A stretch of 64,000 bases of DNA from Scortum barcoo (taxonomy: Eukaryota; Chordata; Actinopteri; Centrarchiformes; Terapontidae), in contig CM041554.1 in assembly GCA_023238725.1 (NCBI GenBank), positions 19,578,050 to 19,642,049 of the forward strand. The letters are read 5' to 3'. Positions within the stretch are counted from its first letter, which is position 1, and the number at the start of each line of letters is the position of its first letter. A program made the position numbers and the translations under genes. Of this stretch, positions 37,301-48,644 are shown piece after piece. The notes under the pieces were generated by a model that had not been told where the DNA came from, did not search any database, and saw nothing but the letters and a program-made list of their open reading frames with translations.

Positions 37301-40300
37301 AATAGACAATAATATCAATAAATTACTAAAGATAAAGACAATATGAACAACATGACTGCTAGTTAAGTGAAAAATGAAAGAGCTATACCAATTTTGCAGG
37401 AATGTGCAAAACTGTTTTCCACTGATGTCCAAAAATCAGAAAAATGAATGTTCATATTGGGTTTTAATTTTAAGGGTTTAGCAGTAGTTCAGGTTGAACC
37501 GTAATGTGATGTAATCAGTCGAGTTATTTCGCAGAATACTACAATGCAAGCTTTGTGCAGGGGAATATCTAGAGTTCAAGAATAGAAGACAGTATTTTTC
37601 CCATCTTTTAAATTCAAATATTGAAAAAGCTTTAGTTCATAATAAGATTGGCCTACACAAAGACCCACACCAGAATACTAATACACACTCTTGTCATTTT
37701 CAAATTAAATATCAATATTAAATTAGTTGTTGAATGTGTATCTATAATTAACTGTAAATAAGTGTTAACAGTTTGTATCCACAATATAGAGAGAACCATT
37801 CTTATCCCGCTGTTGGAGTTTCCATGCTGTAAGATGAGAGTTGTTTTCTCTGTCACTGGGTTTTTTTTGTGCTCACGTTTTAATCTGTGCGGATTATTCA
37901 GTCAGTGGCTAAATGGTTTAATACACTCACTGTCAGCTTAATCTCTTCTTCCTGATCTCCACCCTGCTTTACCTCAACTCTCCCTGTCTGTCACTTTACT
38001 GTTGAAGCCACCACGCCCTTACGTAACCAGCAGGTCAACCCCGCACAGTTGCTGTCGTTGTTTGGCATACTGTTGCGTTGTTGATGTTGCTATGTGTGCT
38101 GACAGATTGCCATCAGTTCACCTTCTTTCCTCCCGATTTAATCAGCTTCACAACAATATGATTTATCCCAATTTCAATGGAGCTATTATATTTCAGGCTC
38201 TGCCATCATAGTGTGCCTCAGTTAAGTTCATTACCACCCCAAATCTCTTAGGAATGACATTTTGTGGCAGCTAAGCGGTTGATTAGACAATAACATTATA
38301 TGAGTAACACGACACTGCACAGAAATGGATGATTTTTTTTTTTCTTAAACGCAATCCGATTTAGTATAATCCTGAATCCCTATGGTTGTTTTGTTAAATT
38401 GTCCTCACATATGGAGGTCCAGTGCACCATCACCCAGCACAAGGTATGATGTTTTTTTTAACTGTGAGCCCCACGTTCATCCTTCACCAGGTTGGGAGCC
38501 TAATACCGGAGGGATTTTCCTTTAACTCTTCGGATATCAGATCCTTCAGCCTTCAGATCCTCTTAAGTAGCCCTGTGCACTGACTCTAACCTGCAATAAC
38601 CTGCAGATTTAATGATTCACTCTCTCCGCAGCCCAGTTAAGACATTTTATCAGAATTCAGTTTTATTTAAAGCCAATTTTCTTGATTGTCTTCTCTCTGT
38701 AAGTGATGGGGTTCTACATGAAGGCACTATTGTAAGCCTGTTGGAAGTATAAAGATATATATGTTCTCTGGGAGATTTCTGCATTTGCATTTCAACCTTG
38801 CTCTTCTCACATGTTTTATGTGGGCGAGGGTGTGTTGTAAAAAGGTGATATCATGGATGACCGGTGGATCAATCAGGAGGTCAACATAGTAAAGATCTCA
38901 ATCTTTGAACAGTTGTTGGTTTGTTTGCAGATGTTGTCGGGGAGACGCCATTGCAAGTCGGATCACCCACGCAATCCTGATTGATCCTGACTGATCCTAT
39001 TTTGACCGTTAAACTTGATTAATCAATCTTGATCACCGAAAAGCTTTTTTTTTCCACTTTGTTAACTTTGATTGATCCTTAAAAAGACTCAGATATTTCC
39101 TGTCTTCATTAGTTCACTGCTACTCTCCATCTTGACAACGAAGCCTCTTCTGTCTTCTTTATTTTACAGTTACTAGGAGCAGCATTCTTGGGCATTGGCC
39201 TGTGGGCATGGGCGGAGAAGGTAAGTATAAACACATGCACACAAACGCTCACTGTTGAAGCGCAACATTGCCTCCACAGCATATCTAAAATTCTTCCCAT
39301 ATTCCAGTGGGGATAAGCTGGAAGTACAATTTGCAGGAGAGATTTAAATAAAAACAGGGCTTTCTGGGAGAAGTGGTGTGGAAAATAAATAATGGCACCA
39401 TTTCTGTGCCACTTTGTAGCACTTAAAGGCATATTTCCTGGTAATGGTTCTGGTAAACATGTCATCTCAGGAAATGAGATATGTTGCTGAAGTGTGATGT
39501 GTGACTGTTAAAAGCTCTGTAGACTCAAGGTGTTTTTTTTTTCCGATAGTTGCAGAGTTTAACATAAGCTAGAAATAGGCACGGCAACTAATGAGGATTC
39601 ATAAGGCAAAAATAACAAACTCAAGTGTCTCCATCAAAAAAACAAAATGAATGCCTCAAATTTGAATGGAAACTGGTCACTGTTTATTTTCTTAAATGCA
39701 CCAGCTACAGAGGTCAGGTGTGAGCATTAACAGCAGAACACGGCCACATTTAAAACTCCCTCCTATCCAGTTAACAGTCAGTTTGTTCATTAATTATCTA
39801 GAAATTGTACCAGTCTGGTTCAACAAATACTGCATCAGCGTGGAAGCATGTACCGATTAGTAACGTCTGGTCGTGAACTCTGTGCAAATAGGCCTGCGCC
39901 AGAGTACCTTGGTGGAACAGCGTGAATAATTTAAAAGGATTAGGTCGAATGATGAATAGTGGGCACGGGAAAGGCATAGTGGTGAGTCTGGGTCTCGGTG
40001 ACTAAGGTGATTAGTTTTTAGCCTGCCGCGTTCAGCCAGACTATGTTGTTTCAGGGCCGCGTGCTTAAATTGAAATGACGGCACTTTATTCTGCACCAGT
40101 GCCATAAAAACACAAGAATGCAGTTATGCCCCTCCCGTCCTTCATGTAGGAACTGAAGCAGTATGAGATTTCAGCATCTTGGGCATCAGCTGCAAGTGTT
40201 TGACATGTGCCGTATGTGACAAGCAGACAAGATGTCAGAACTCCCCTTCAAGACGGGTGAGAAATATAGAAAGCGATGGCGGGAGACCACCCGTGAACCA

Positions 40301-43300
40301 GAACACTCATTATATTTAGACAAGCTTTCGTACTCGCGGACCGGGCCCAGTAATGTGCTACCCTGTGGCATTAACTCATTTTCCCTTCTGTTTGGTGGCG
40401 TTGGAGTGCAATTTTAGTTTTGAGGTGTGATGCAGAGCAGAGACTGACAGGAAAACACGTCAGACACACTGTGGCCTCGGGGACGTGAGAGTAGGATATG
40501 CAGAGAGGAAGGACAGATGAATGATCGCTGAAGGCTGTGAACTGGGCCTCTTCTGATAAAAGTTACTTGTTTTGTTGATCTGCCAGAGAGTGAAATTGTG
40601 TTGTAGATAAATCAGGGGAAAAAAAGCCCAGTGGGGGTTTGCTATTTTATTCAAAGTGAAACATGCTTGAAAGATACCATTTTAAACAAATAATGGTATT
40701 GCTTTGTATAGGTTTTTCCACTTGTACCTCTGGATTTCTGAACAGGTCGACCTCGTGGCTGTGACATTAGTTATATGCGTTAGATCGCTATTTCTCTTTG
40801 ACATCAAAAGCTCTTTTCAAGGTTAACAGTGAGGGTTTTGGAGAGTGAATGTGAATGAGAGTGAGTGTGAAATTTTGCTGGCACCCTTTGTAATAGAGAG
40901 TGTGTGGATTGATTTTTGAAGTCTTGTAGTCAGAATTCGAACCACTCTCTTTTGTCTTTCTTCCCTCCCCCCAGGGCGTGCTGTCCAATCTGTCATCCAT
41001 CACAGACCTCGGCGGCTTCGACCCCGTGTGGCTCTTCATCGTTGTTGGAGGGGTCATGTTCATCCTGGGATTCGCTGGCTGCATCGGAGCGCTCCGAGAG
41101 AACACCTTCCTGCTTAAATTTGTAAGGCAGCTCCCAGCTCTCTGAGCACAGAAACCATTTCAACCACTTCACACCCCCCGTTAGAGCTGCAGTTTCACAC
41201 CAGAGCTGAGGCGGTGCAGCAGGTGTCACTTTGACTCATACGAGCCAAATGCTACGGGCGCTTGCATGGCACAAATGTGTGTTATCTCATCACTAAACTG
41301 AGTCCTGTTTCATCAGAAAGTCGTGATCAGAAACATTGATCCTTTTCTCATAAGCCACTGAAACATTTTTTCAAGTAGTGTCAAGTAGTGTTTTCTTCAT
41401 AAGCCCCCTTTTTTTTTTTTTTTGTTTTTGTTTTTGCTTTTGTCTTTTGATCTGTGAAAAAGCCATGACGACACCGTTTTGGGAGGCATATCTGGGCTCA
41501 GCTGTATTGACAACAAAATGTGACTGACAGAGACAAACTCGCCTTGTTGCTGGCTGCGATTCTGAGTAGCTATTAACTCCAGCCGATGTCCATTAGCAGC
41601 AATAAGTCAGGCGTCAGAGTGAGGAGCTAATGTGGCTTTTGTGCATTTATCATCAGCCCCCTCTGCTCCAACATTTACTGTAAAGGGATAATATAACGGC
41701 ACCTCTGGGACTGCTGTTTTTGTTGCCACACTCAGCAAATCAGGACAAGCCCTATAACTAGACCTGCACAGGGACATTACATCAGAGCCGTTGTCCTGTT
41801 ACATTTCTTTTTGACAAGAAATGCTTAAAAAATGTTAATAGTGTTCAGGTCCTTCACAGTTCACAAAAAAGGAATTTCTTGGGCGTACCCAGATTCCCTG
41901 ATTTATTGTTTTCTGTTTGTGTGTGTTTATCTTTTCTAATCTTGTGTGTGTCACGCACTTCCCAGTTTTCTGTGTTCCTGGGTTTGATCTTCTTCTTGGA
42001 GCTGACTGCGGGGATCCTCGCCTTCGTCTTTAAGGACTGGATCAAAGACCAGCTCAACTTTTTCATCAACAATAATGTCAAGGCCTATCGTGATGACATC
42101 GACTTGCAGAATCTCATTGACTTTGCCCAGGAATATGTGAGTCCACGCCTACAGAACTGAAATTCTGCCAGCCGGTTTCCTTGCTACAGCTCATGTTCCT
42201 TGGCTGGAAGAAGTGAATCACTTATCTAGAAATGTTGTTGATATGTATTTCAACACTGATCTTGAATCAGCTCAGTTCGGGGAAGAAGGGAGAGTGAGTC
42301 AGCCACTGCAATTGTGGAGGAAATCTCACGATTAATGCAATTGTGTTTTCCTCAAATGATTATCCAATTATATGAATGAAACAGTTGAGATAATTGGCTC
42401 CCGTGTGTAAACGCCGGGCTCTGTCATGACTGCGATTAGAGCCGCCGTTTCTCTCGGCATTTGTCCCTCCCTATCTGTAGTCACTACCTGCCACAGTAAG
42501 CTGGCTACCCACCCAAGCTGACCTGAGCCAGGCTCTAAAGAGCTACTTTCAAGACCAGATCAGAGGAAATAAATCTCTCCGCTAACTGGAGATGGCTGTG
42601 TAATCTCTGCCTGCTGTCGCCTCTGTCTCAGTGGTCATGCTGCGGAGCTCACGGGCCAGATGACTGGAACCTGAACATCTACTTCAACTGCACTGAATTC
42701 AACCCCAGTCGGGAGCGCTGCGGAGTTCCCTTTTCCTGCTGTGTGAAAGACCCTGCAGTGAGTTTTTCAGTGATTATAACGTGCGATTAATCATGCATAA
42801 TCATAATTATCATCTTATTGTAAAGATTCATCGATCGAATAGACCATGAGTCCGATAATTGAATAAAGCCAAATATTTGCTGTAAAGATGAGAAGATTTC
42901 ATGCCTCTCTTTGTCTCATATACACTACAGGCCAAAGCAAGATCAAATTTGTACAAAAAAGATCATAGTTATCATTGGTTATACTTTGCAACAAAATAAA
43001 CATGATTATTATATAAAGAGTAACTTATCAGAAGACATTTTTACTATAATTATCAGGTATTTGAGTTTTTCTTGCTTAGACTTTGCTTTCTTCAAAGTAA
43101 CCTCCTCTGGACTTTAACAACAGCATGACATATATATGAGGCATTCGTTCCACAAGTTTTTTAAGGTATGTGCCAGGAATTGCATTCCAAGCTTTCTTAA
43201 GTTCATCAATAAGAGACTGCTGATTTGTGGGACGCGCTTTTCTGACTGATCGATCCAATTCATCCCACACAAGCTCAATTGGAGAGAGCTCTGGAGATTG

Positions 43301-46105
43301 AGGGGGCCAAACCATCTTTTGAAGAACACCTTCCTCTTCTTTTTTGTCTAGGTAACATCAATGTATACCTAAAGGTGAATTGAGGAAAATGGTCCATATC
43401 AATGAAAGCAAAGTCTGATCATGCAGTAAATACATCCCAAAATACATATAACTCATGCTGGTTTTTAAATGAAATTTAAATTTCAGAAACTTGAAGTTGC
43501 TTCCAAACTTTTGGCCTGTAGTGTATGATAGTATGCTCAATATCTTTTAGTTTTGGACTGTTATTCAGACAAAACATGACATTTAAAGATGCCACACTGG
43601 ACAAGATGATGAATTGAGAAAATAATTTTCGCTTTAACTGGTAATGAAAGTAAATTGTTTGTTGCAGCCCTAATGTACTTTTTTGAAATTTCTTTTCGGC
43701 ATTTTCATTTATTTTTCTTATGCTTGTTGGGTTGATATAGAAAGTAGATGAAAATGGACAAGAAAGGATACTAAATAATATGCTGTCTTGTTAAATCAAT
43801 TAGTTTTTGTAGACCTTATTCTGGTACATCACTCAGTTGACCCAATGTTTATCAAGAAGTTGTTGTGAGCTTGTTGATCTCCAAAGTTTTTTATTTATTT
43901 ATTTTTTTCTTTGTCATTCAGCAACTCAAACACTGTGACTGGCAGCTGAAATTTTGTTGTGTTGTTCTTACAGGAGGATGTCATCAACACGCAATGTGGC
44001 TATGATGTTCGGCTTCAAGGGGTTTGTATCTTGTCTCCGCCTCGCCTGTAGATCCCCAGAGCTCTCCAGCTCTGCATGCTCTCCAGCTGTTTTCTTGTCA
44101 TGACCTCGCTCTCTGAACATTTATATTGTGCTTTATATTTTTCAAATGAATCTACATCACTTAAAAAGCCTAATAAAATGAAAGCAGTAAAACAGAACCG
44201 GTTCTCACACGCAGCGGAGCGTGATTGACAGTTAGTGCCAGCCCTTCTAGTTAAAATGACACAAAGCTGCTGAGGAGAATTACTCCTGAGGGCGAGTTGA
44301 CTGACAAGCTGCAAACCTGTTTGATTGAAACGATCTAAGCGGTTATTGAGGTTGGAGTGGCCATGGCTCATTTGTATTTGGGCTTGATTGCTTGTCTCAA
44401 ACCCCCAGTTAAAATTGATTAATCGGTGAAATAAAATAACTTTGAAAGGAGCCAATCAAATTTAGATTTTAGATTTTATAGTGTCTTTACTTAACATAAT
44501 GTAATGTGGAAAGTTCCCCTTTGAAAAACACACACAGAAAAACACATGTACAAAGAAACGGTTGGCCAGCGCAGCAGACGGAGGATGTACAGGGTTAAAT
44601 AGCACATAGGCTTCTCTGCATGCTTCTTGCCTTTAATAACAGATTGTTCTTCTAACGGGGATAATTAGGCTCCAGTTATAGCCTAGAGAGCAGCCCTACT
44701 ACACTCTGTAATTGGCGACTCAGTGGGTTATGCCAGTCCGTTCCCTTTTTCCTCTGTGTGGGTGTGGTGGTTACAACTCACTGCACTGCAGTATTGCTGT
44801 TGCTAGGCGCACTGCAATACAGTGAACCACCTGCCACAGAGTTGGTATGAATTAATTTTTCCCTGCGTGCTCTTCTGCCAACGCCCCGGCCATTGACATT
44901 TTGCTCAAACTATCAGTGATGTGCAGTGAGTTCCTGTGCTGCGTCGTTATGGAGCGCGGGCCGGGAAAGAGGAAGAGCAGGAGACGTGGGGAGGACAGCA
45001 GAGCAACAAAGCCACAGGGCTGAAATAGCTTCAGAGGAAGTTCACAGCCAGAACAACACAGTGCTTCCTGCTTTTTTATTGGCTGCCAAGGGGGCTCCCT
45101 TTACTATTGGTTGAAAGCTAGCTCTCAGGTTTTCCAAGAGAACAAAGGGTTTGTCTGGTTGACTTGTCTTGAAGAGTAACAAAGGGAGCATTGTAAAGAG
45201 TCCCGTTCACACCCATTCTTACTCTATTTCAGCTCTAAATTACACTTTATTTCCATCTGTGAATAGACCGCGTACATCATCGGCTGAATCTGACAACACA
45301 AACAGCCATCTGTCCGGTAACAGGAAACAGCCTTTGTCTGTGCAGTCCTGTCAGGGTCCTCCGAGGAAACCGAACACACAGCCTTGATATTCTCTGTGAT
45401 GCCCAGACACTGACACGTTGTAATCTCAGAGTGACTCAGCTATCACTCGCTCCTCATGGCCTCCTCAGAGCTGAAGGAGCCCATGGTCAAAATGCTATCT
45501 GTGTTGTTTGTTTTGTCTAGCATTAGTCATAGGTCAGAGCTCAAATGAAATCATGCAAAAGGCCAGTGTCCTATCTGAGAACTGATAATGTGCTTTAAAA
45601 GAAAAAATTATTTATTCATTCTCAATTTAAATATAATCTGTTTTTGTTTGTTATTAAAGGAGCTGGACCGGCAGAAATATATCTATACCAAGGGCTGTGT
45701 GGGACAGTTTGAGAAGTGGCTTCAGGACAACCTGATTATTGTAGCTGGAATCTTTGTTGGTATTGCACTTTTACAGGTAAGAACTCCTTGTTGGACTACT
45801 TTTCCTGTAAACATTTGCTTGAGGAGGCCTAGTGCATCTGAAATGAGGTGTTTACATAAAACTAACATGTCTGGGCTTTGAGTTTGTGTCTTCACTGCCA
45901 TCTAGTGGTGACAAACTGTAGTGCCCAGCAAACCACTGCAATACAGCAGTCTGCTTTTTTTTTTTTTTAAATGTAAAATGCTGCACTCTGAGCTCATTTT
46001 CTGTGAGTGTCGCCTGACTGAATATGGTTTGCTCCTCAGATTTTTGGTATCTGCCTTGCTCAAAACCTGGTGAGCGACGTCAAAGCTGTCAAAGCCAACT
46101 GGTGA
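31255..46105 (+). CDS. tspan17: tetraspanin-17, whole coding span (exons listed separately)
   Basis: Eight exons (31,255-31,341; 39,170-39,220; 40,975-41,121; 41,966-42,136; 42,632-42,757; 43,974-44,021; 45,660-45,776; 46,040-46,105) join in phase 0 to give 270 residues, the usual family length. There are four membrane segments, at about 18-43, 62-85, 96-118 and 236-257. The large loop has CCG at 155-157 and eight cysteines (155, 156, 172, 182, 188, 189, 202, 223), which defines a TspanC8 tetraspanin. TspanC8 proteins bind ADAM10 and control its exit from the ER and its substrate choice. NPSRERCGVPFSCC, TKGCVGQFEKWLQDNL and the ending VKAVKANW match TSPAN17 better than the close paralogue TSPAN5, which as I recall has GCVPQFEKW and VRASW. 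N-glycosylation sequons are N51-L-S and N171-C-T. No lesion is seen. Confidence 0.95.
33582..33888 (+). repeat. fish interspersed repeat of the GATTAATCGATT family
   Basis: It begins AGCTGAAATATTTAGTTGAT, continues with TTAATCGATTCGCTGATTGA, and has a middle reading AGGCCAAATGTTTATGGCTTCC then GATCAGATGTGAG, TTTGTCATATGAGGTAG and TCACCTTAGG. It ends TAATAAAGATAATTGTTGCA. This layout matches an abundant short fish repeat I know by sequence but cannot name with confidence. A second copy, split by a Tc1 insertion, is in intron 5. Confidence 0.6.
34541..34558 (+). repeat. (TG)9 microsatellite
   Basis: Uninterrupted TG dinucleotides, preceded by TGTGTATATA. Confidence 0.9.
35914..36010. repeat. 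possible diverged SINE-like repeat
   Basis: TTTATTGGATAGTTCACAGTAGAGAGGA, then GGGAGGAGAGAT and CATACTTGAACCACC, resembles a common fish repeat. In that repeat a TTATTGGACAGT...GGAGAGAG stretch leads into a GATTCGAACC-type box. This copy is heavily diverged and could be chance. Confidence 0.35.
39170..39220 (+). CDS. tspan17: tspan17 exon 2
   Basis: Residues 30-46 (LLGAAFLGIGLWAWAEK), completing membrane segment 1. Acceptor ATTTTACAG, donor AAG|GTAAGT. Confidence 0.95.
39221..40974 (+). other. tspan17 intron 2
   Basis: No coding signal or clear repeat; ends in a CCCTCCCCCCAG acceptor. Confidence 0.7.
40975..41121 (+). CDS. tspan17: tspan17 exon 3
   Basis: Residues 47-95: the small extracellular loop with sequon N51-L-S and the conserved ITDLGGFDPVWLF, membrane segment 2, and the inner-loop GALRENTFLLKF. 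Donor TTT|GTAAGG. Confidence 0.96.
41122..41965 (+). other. tspan17 intron 3
   Basis: Contains a T-run at about 41,407-41,423 and nothing else of note. Confidence 0.7.
41966..42136 (+). CDS. tspan17: tspan17 exon 4
   Basis: Residues 96-152: membrane segment 3 (FSVFLGLIFFLELTAGILAF) and the first helices of the large loop (FKDWIKDQLNFFINNNVKAY, then RDDIDLQNLIDFAQEY). Acceptor CACTTCCCAG, donor TAT|GTGAGT. Confidence 0.97.
42137..42631 (+). other. tspan17 intron 4
   Basis: A 495-bp intron with no repeat or coding signal apparent; ends CCTCTGTCTCAG. Confidence 0.75.
42632..42757 (+). CDS. tspan17: tspan17 exon 5
   Basis: Residues 153-194: WSCCGAHGPDDWNLNIYFNC, then the TspanC8-typical RERCGVPFSCC. 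It holds six of the eight loop cysteines and sequon N171-C-T. Donor GCA|GTGAGT. Confidence 0.97.
42923..43523 (-). mobile_element. internally deleted Tc1/mariner element
   Basis: CACTACAGGCCAAA at 42,923 is matched in inverted orientation by TTTGGCCTGTAGTG ending at 43,523. TA dinucleotides flank both ends (42,921-42,922 and 43,524-43,525), as expected for Tc1 integration. At about 600 bp, against about 1.6 kb for a complete element, most of the transposase and part of the left terminal repeat are gone. Confidence 0.8.
43076..43315 (-). pseudogene. Tc1 transposase, C-terminal remnant
   Basis: 79 codons beginning VWPPQSPELSPIELVWDELD, the conserved block around the last acidic residue of the DD34E triad. 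It continues QSLIDELKKAWNAIPGTYLK to the usual C-terminus. The DNA-binding half and the first two catalytic Asp regions are absent, and upstream codons are in another frame. It can no longer transpose by itself. Confidence 0.85.
43974..44021 (+). CDS. tspan17: tspan17 exon 6
   Basis: Residues 195-210 (EDVINTQCGYDVRLQG) with loop Cys202. The donor GGG|GTTTGT is weaker than the others, but the phase and the match to family exon structure support it. Confidence 0.92.
44022..45659 (+). other. tspan17 intron 6
   Basis: No coding signal and no clear repeat. A loose inverted similarity (CACTGCAGTATTGC and GCACTGCAATACAGTG) lies near 44,783-44,824. Confidence 0.7.
45660..45776 (+). CDS. tspan17: tspan17 exon 7
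   Basis: Residues 211-249: the end of the large loop with Cys223 in TKGCVGQFEKWLQDNL, then most of membrane segment 4 (IIVAGIFVGIALLQ). Donor CAG|GTAAGA. Confidence 0.96.
46040..46105 (+). CDS. tspan17: tspan17 exon 8 (terminal)
   Basis: Residues 250-270, IFGICLAQNLVSDVKAVKAN then W and TGA. Membrane-proximal Cys254 is a likely palmitoylation site. Acceptor GCTCCTCAG. Confidence 0.96.
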   Translation: MFGICLAQNLVSDVKAVKANW

Positions 46106-48610
46106 CAGAAGCGAATCAGTGAGGTGAAGGAGCCCCCGCCCTCAGGCCCAGCTGGGTCAACGCAGTACACAAACTCCCCTGTCCAGCTGAGGACGGAGAC
46201 CTGAGAACATTCATTCTGCCCACTCTTGCCACTGAGCTAAGCAGCACATATACACTCTCACATCTGTATACGTGCAGATGCAGCACGTTTACTTCCCTGT
46301 TTAACAGCAACACTTGAAGGGGGAGATGAATGTCCCACATGAACCAAACACTTTGTTTACCACTCAGCTGGGATTTGAACCCAGATATACAGAAGATGGT
46401 CCTGCATACTTAATTTAGATTTTTTTCCTTTTTTCCTCTGATTTTGTTGTTTGGACAAGTGTATTTATGGGCCACAGCTGCACAAGGACGCCTGTCATCT
46501 GTGAGATTGGAAGCCATGGATGAAAGAGACAACAACAAGAAAAAACAGTGGAAAAAGGACGAGAAAGCTCCTTTTTTAGGTCAAGCATCACATTGTCACC
46601 CAGTGAGGCACTGAGCATCTCTTCCTACAAAGAGTCTGTTTTTAACTTGTTTATCTCCACTTCCTGCCGTAGGGGAAAGCGGGTGGCTGGCCGGCCGGCC
46701 GGCCAACAAAACACATGGATTCCTCTGTCATTTATCTCCACCGTGACCTTTTATGACCACTGAAGAGACTCTGAACACTGGCAGGTCAAGTCTGCAACTT
46801 CACATCATTTCAGGAGATTCTAAGTCAAACTCAAAATGTAAGAAAGTGCCATTAATTTCCAGTGATATTTTTGTCTTCTTCCTGTTCTTTACACAGAATT
46901 TCTGCACCCCGCCCCACAATACCTCAGGGCCTGGCCGAAAATACACGCTTTCTGCCACCGATTTAAAGCATATCTATTTTTTTCCATCCATGTCTGTTGA
47001 ATTTAGATAGACTAACTTAATGCAGAAAAACACTGACAGTTCCTAGAAAGTCGCCCTGTTTGCCTTGTGGTGATTGTATTATCTGTTGATTTACTGAAGG
47101 CTATTGTATTATGTGGAATGATGTGGTTAGGATTGTAGGTCTATACAGGGAAAGGGTGTAATGATAGTTGAGATTGTTGTTTATCTTTGAGCATCCCTCA
47201 GGCACATGGGATTGCTGGTTTGGGGCCTTTTTACTTGACTTATATTACCACACTTGTCTTATATTCTGTCCTCTGCATATTGAAATAAGAATATTTGTCT
47301 GTTTTAAGATGTGTCCTTCCTTTCGTCCTTATATTTTTTGTCATTTCATACACACAGATTGTTTATTCTGGCTTCATTGTTTGATTTCACCAGACACCTG
47401 TTTTACCTCCGAACCATCAGTCAACTGCTTCTTAGCTCGTCAGCAGTCTCGATACAGACCAAATGACATCAGCTGGCCACGAGCTAACTGCCAACGTTTT
47501 GTCTGGCTACGATTCTGATTTTGTTAGCAATGGCAAGAATAACAAACAGCATTTCTAGATGGCCAAAATGTGAATTTATTATCCCTTTTTTATGTGGGAG
47601 GTGCCAGTTGAAACTCGAAATCAAACAAAAATTAAAAATATTTCAGTATCGCTTTTATCTTTTTTAATTCAATGTTGTGTCTTTTTTGTTTGGGCTGTTT
47701 TTTTTATAGAATAGTAAATACATGCTGTTAACTTTTTGATATTAGCAACAGCCTCAATATAACATGAATGCTGCTTTAACCTAGATTATTGATATGTAGT
47801 ACAGTAACCAAGCTAACAACAAGTCTCACATGGTGGCATTTGAACGATTTGTCACATTGTTTTTGTTTCCAGGCAGAGGGAATATTCACATTATTTGCTC
47901 TTTCTTAAGTTTACACTTTGTACTCAGCTTATGCTGCCTTTTTTGCCATTAATTATAAAAACAAACCTCTTAAAAACCTCACATCATAAGTTGATCTCGC
48001 AGCTTTTCATCTCGCAGAATGTAATTTGTGATCTGATTCGCTCGATCAATTTGTACATATCTGTCCGTGTGTCATCACTACAGCTGTTTCTGATTGTATC
48101 ATTCAGATGCATTGCACAGACAGGATTTGGGTGGGATTTACTTGACCACACACACGCCCACACACAGACCCAAAAAAAAAACATGTTTTGAATTGCAACG
48201 CACACAAGTTGAAAGAAGAGCAGCATTAATATTCTGTGAACAGTACACCAAAACTTTTCCTGCTTCACCACCTCTGTCTGTAGAATATATATAGTTGCTC
48301 ATTCGGTAACAGAACCTTATAATCTCCTGCTGTGCGCACATGTCATATGTTGCTTCCGCGCACACGCTCCCGCTTCAGAAACGCTACCTGATCTGACAGC
48401 GTCGGTTTCAGAACCTGTCATTTTTGATGTATTTTTAAACAATGGGCCCGTTTTTGGAAAAAGGGGAGGTGGGAGGTGGGAGGGGGGGCGAGACACAAGA
48501 CAAAACAACAGTCCTTTGAATTGAGGCGTCACGAAGGTGCGAGTAGAATACATCCAGTGGAGCACAGTGCATCTGTACCGGAGTGAGACTTAATGACTTC
48601 TCTCAGTTGA

Positions 48611-48644
48611 AAATGAATGAGTTTCTATAGAAACTCATTCATTT
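48611..48644. repeat. perfect 34-bp palindrome
   Basis: AAATGAATGAGTTTCTA is followed immediately by its exact reverse complement TAGAAACTCATTCATTT, with no spacer. Bases outside this stop matching at once. Confidence 0.95.

Larger units (their letters stand above)
31342..39169 (+). other. tspan17 intron 1
   Basis: A 7.8-kb first intron without coding exons. It holds a fish interspersed repeat (33,582-33,888), a (TG)n tract (34,541-34,558), a possible SINE relic (about 35,914-36,010) and a TTG-repeat near 31,566-31,580. Long first introns often hold regulatory elements, but none can be shown here. Confidence 0.8.
42780..43670. repeat. fish interspersed repeat interrupted by a Tc1 element (intron 5)
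   Basis: The two outer parts (42,780-42,920 and 43,526-43,670) rejoin into the same family as 33,582-33,888. The left part has CGATTAATCATGC...AAAGCCAAATATTTGCTG...CTCTTTGTCTCA. The right part has CAATATCTTTTAGTTTTGGA...GACAAAACATGACATTT and ends TAAATTGTTTGTTGCAGCCC. The older repeat was therefore in place before Tc1 jumped in. Confidence 0.6.

Noticed and set aside
46365..46390. Minus-strand GGTTCAAATCC, matching a tRNA/SINE B box
   Set aside because: No A box, acceptor stem or cloverleaf can be formed upstream; chance or an unrecognisable relic.
46685..46705. GGCCGGCCGGCCGGCC run as a regulatory palindrome
   Set aside because: A simple four-base repeat; self-complementarity follows trivially.
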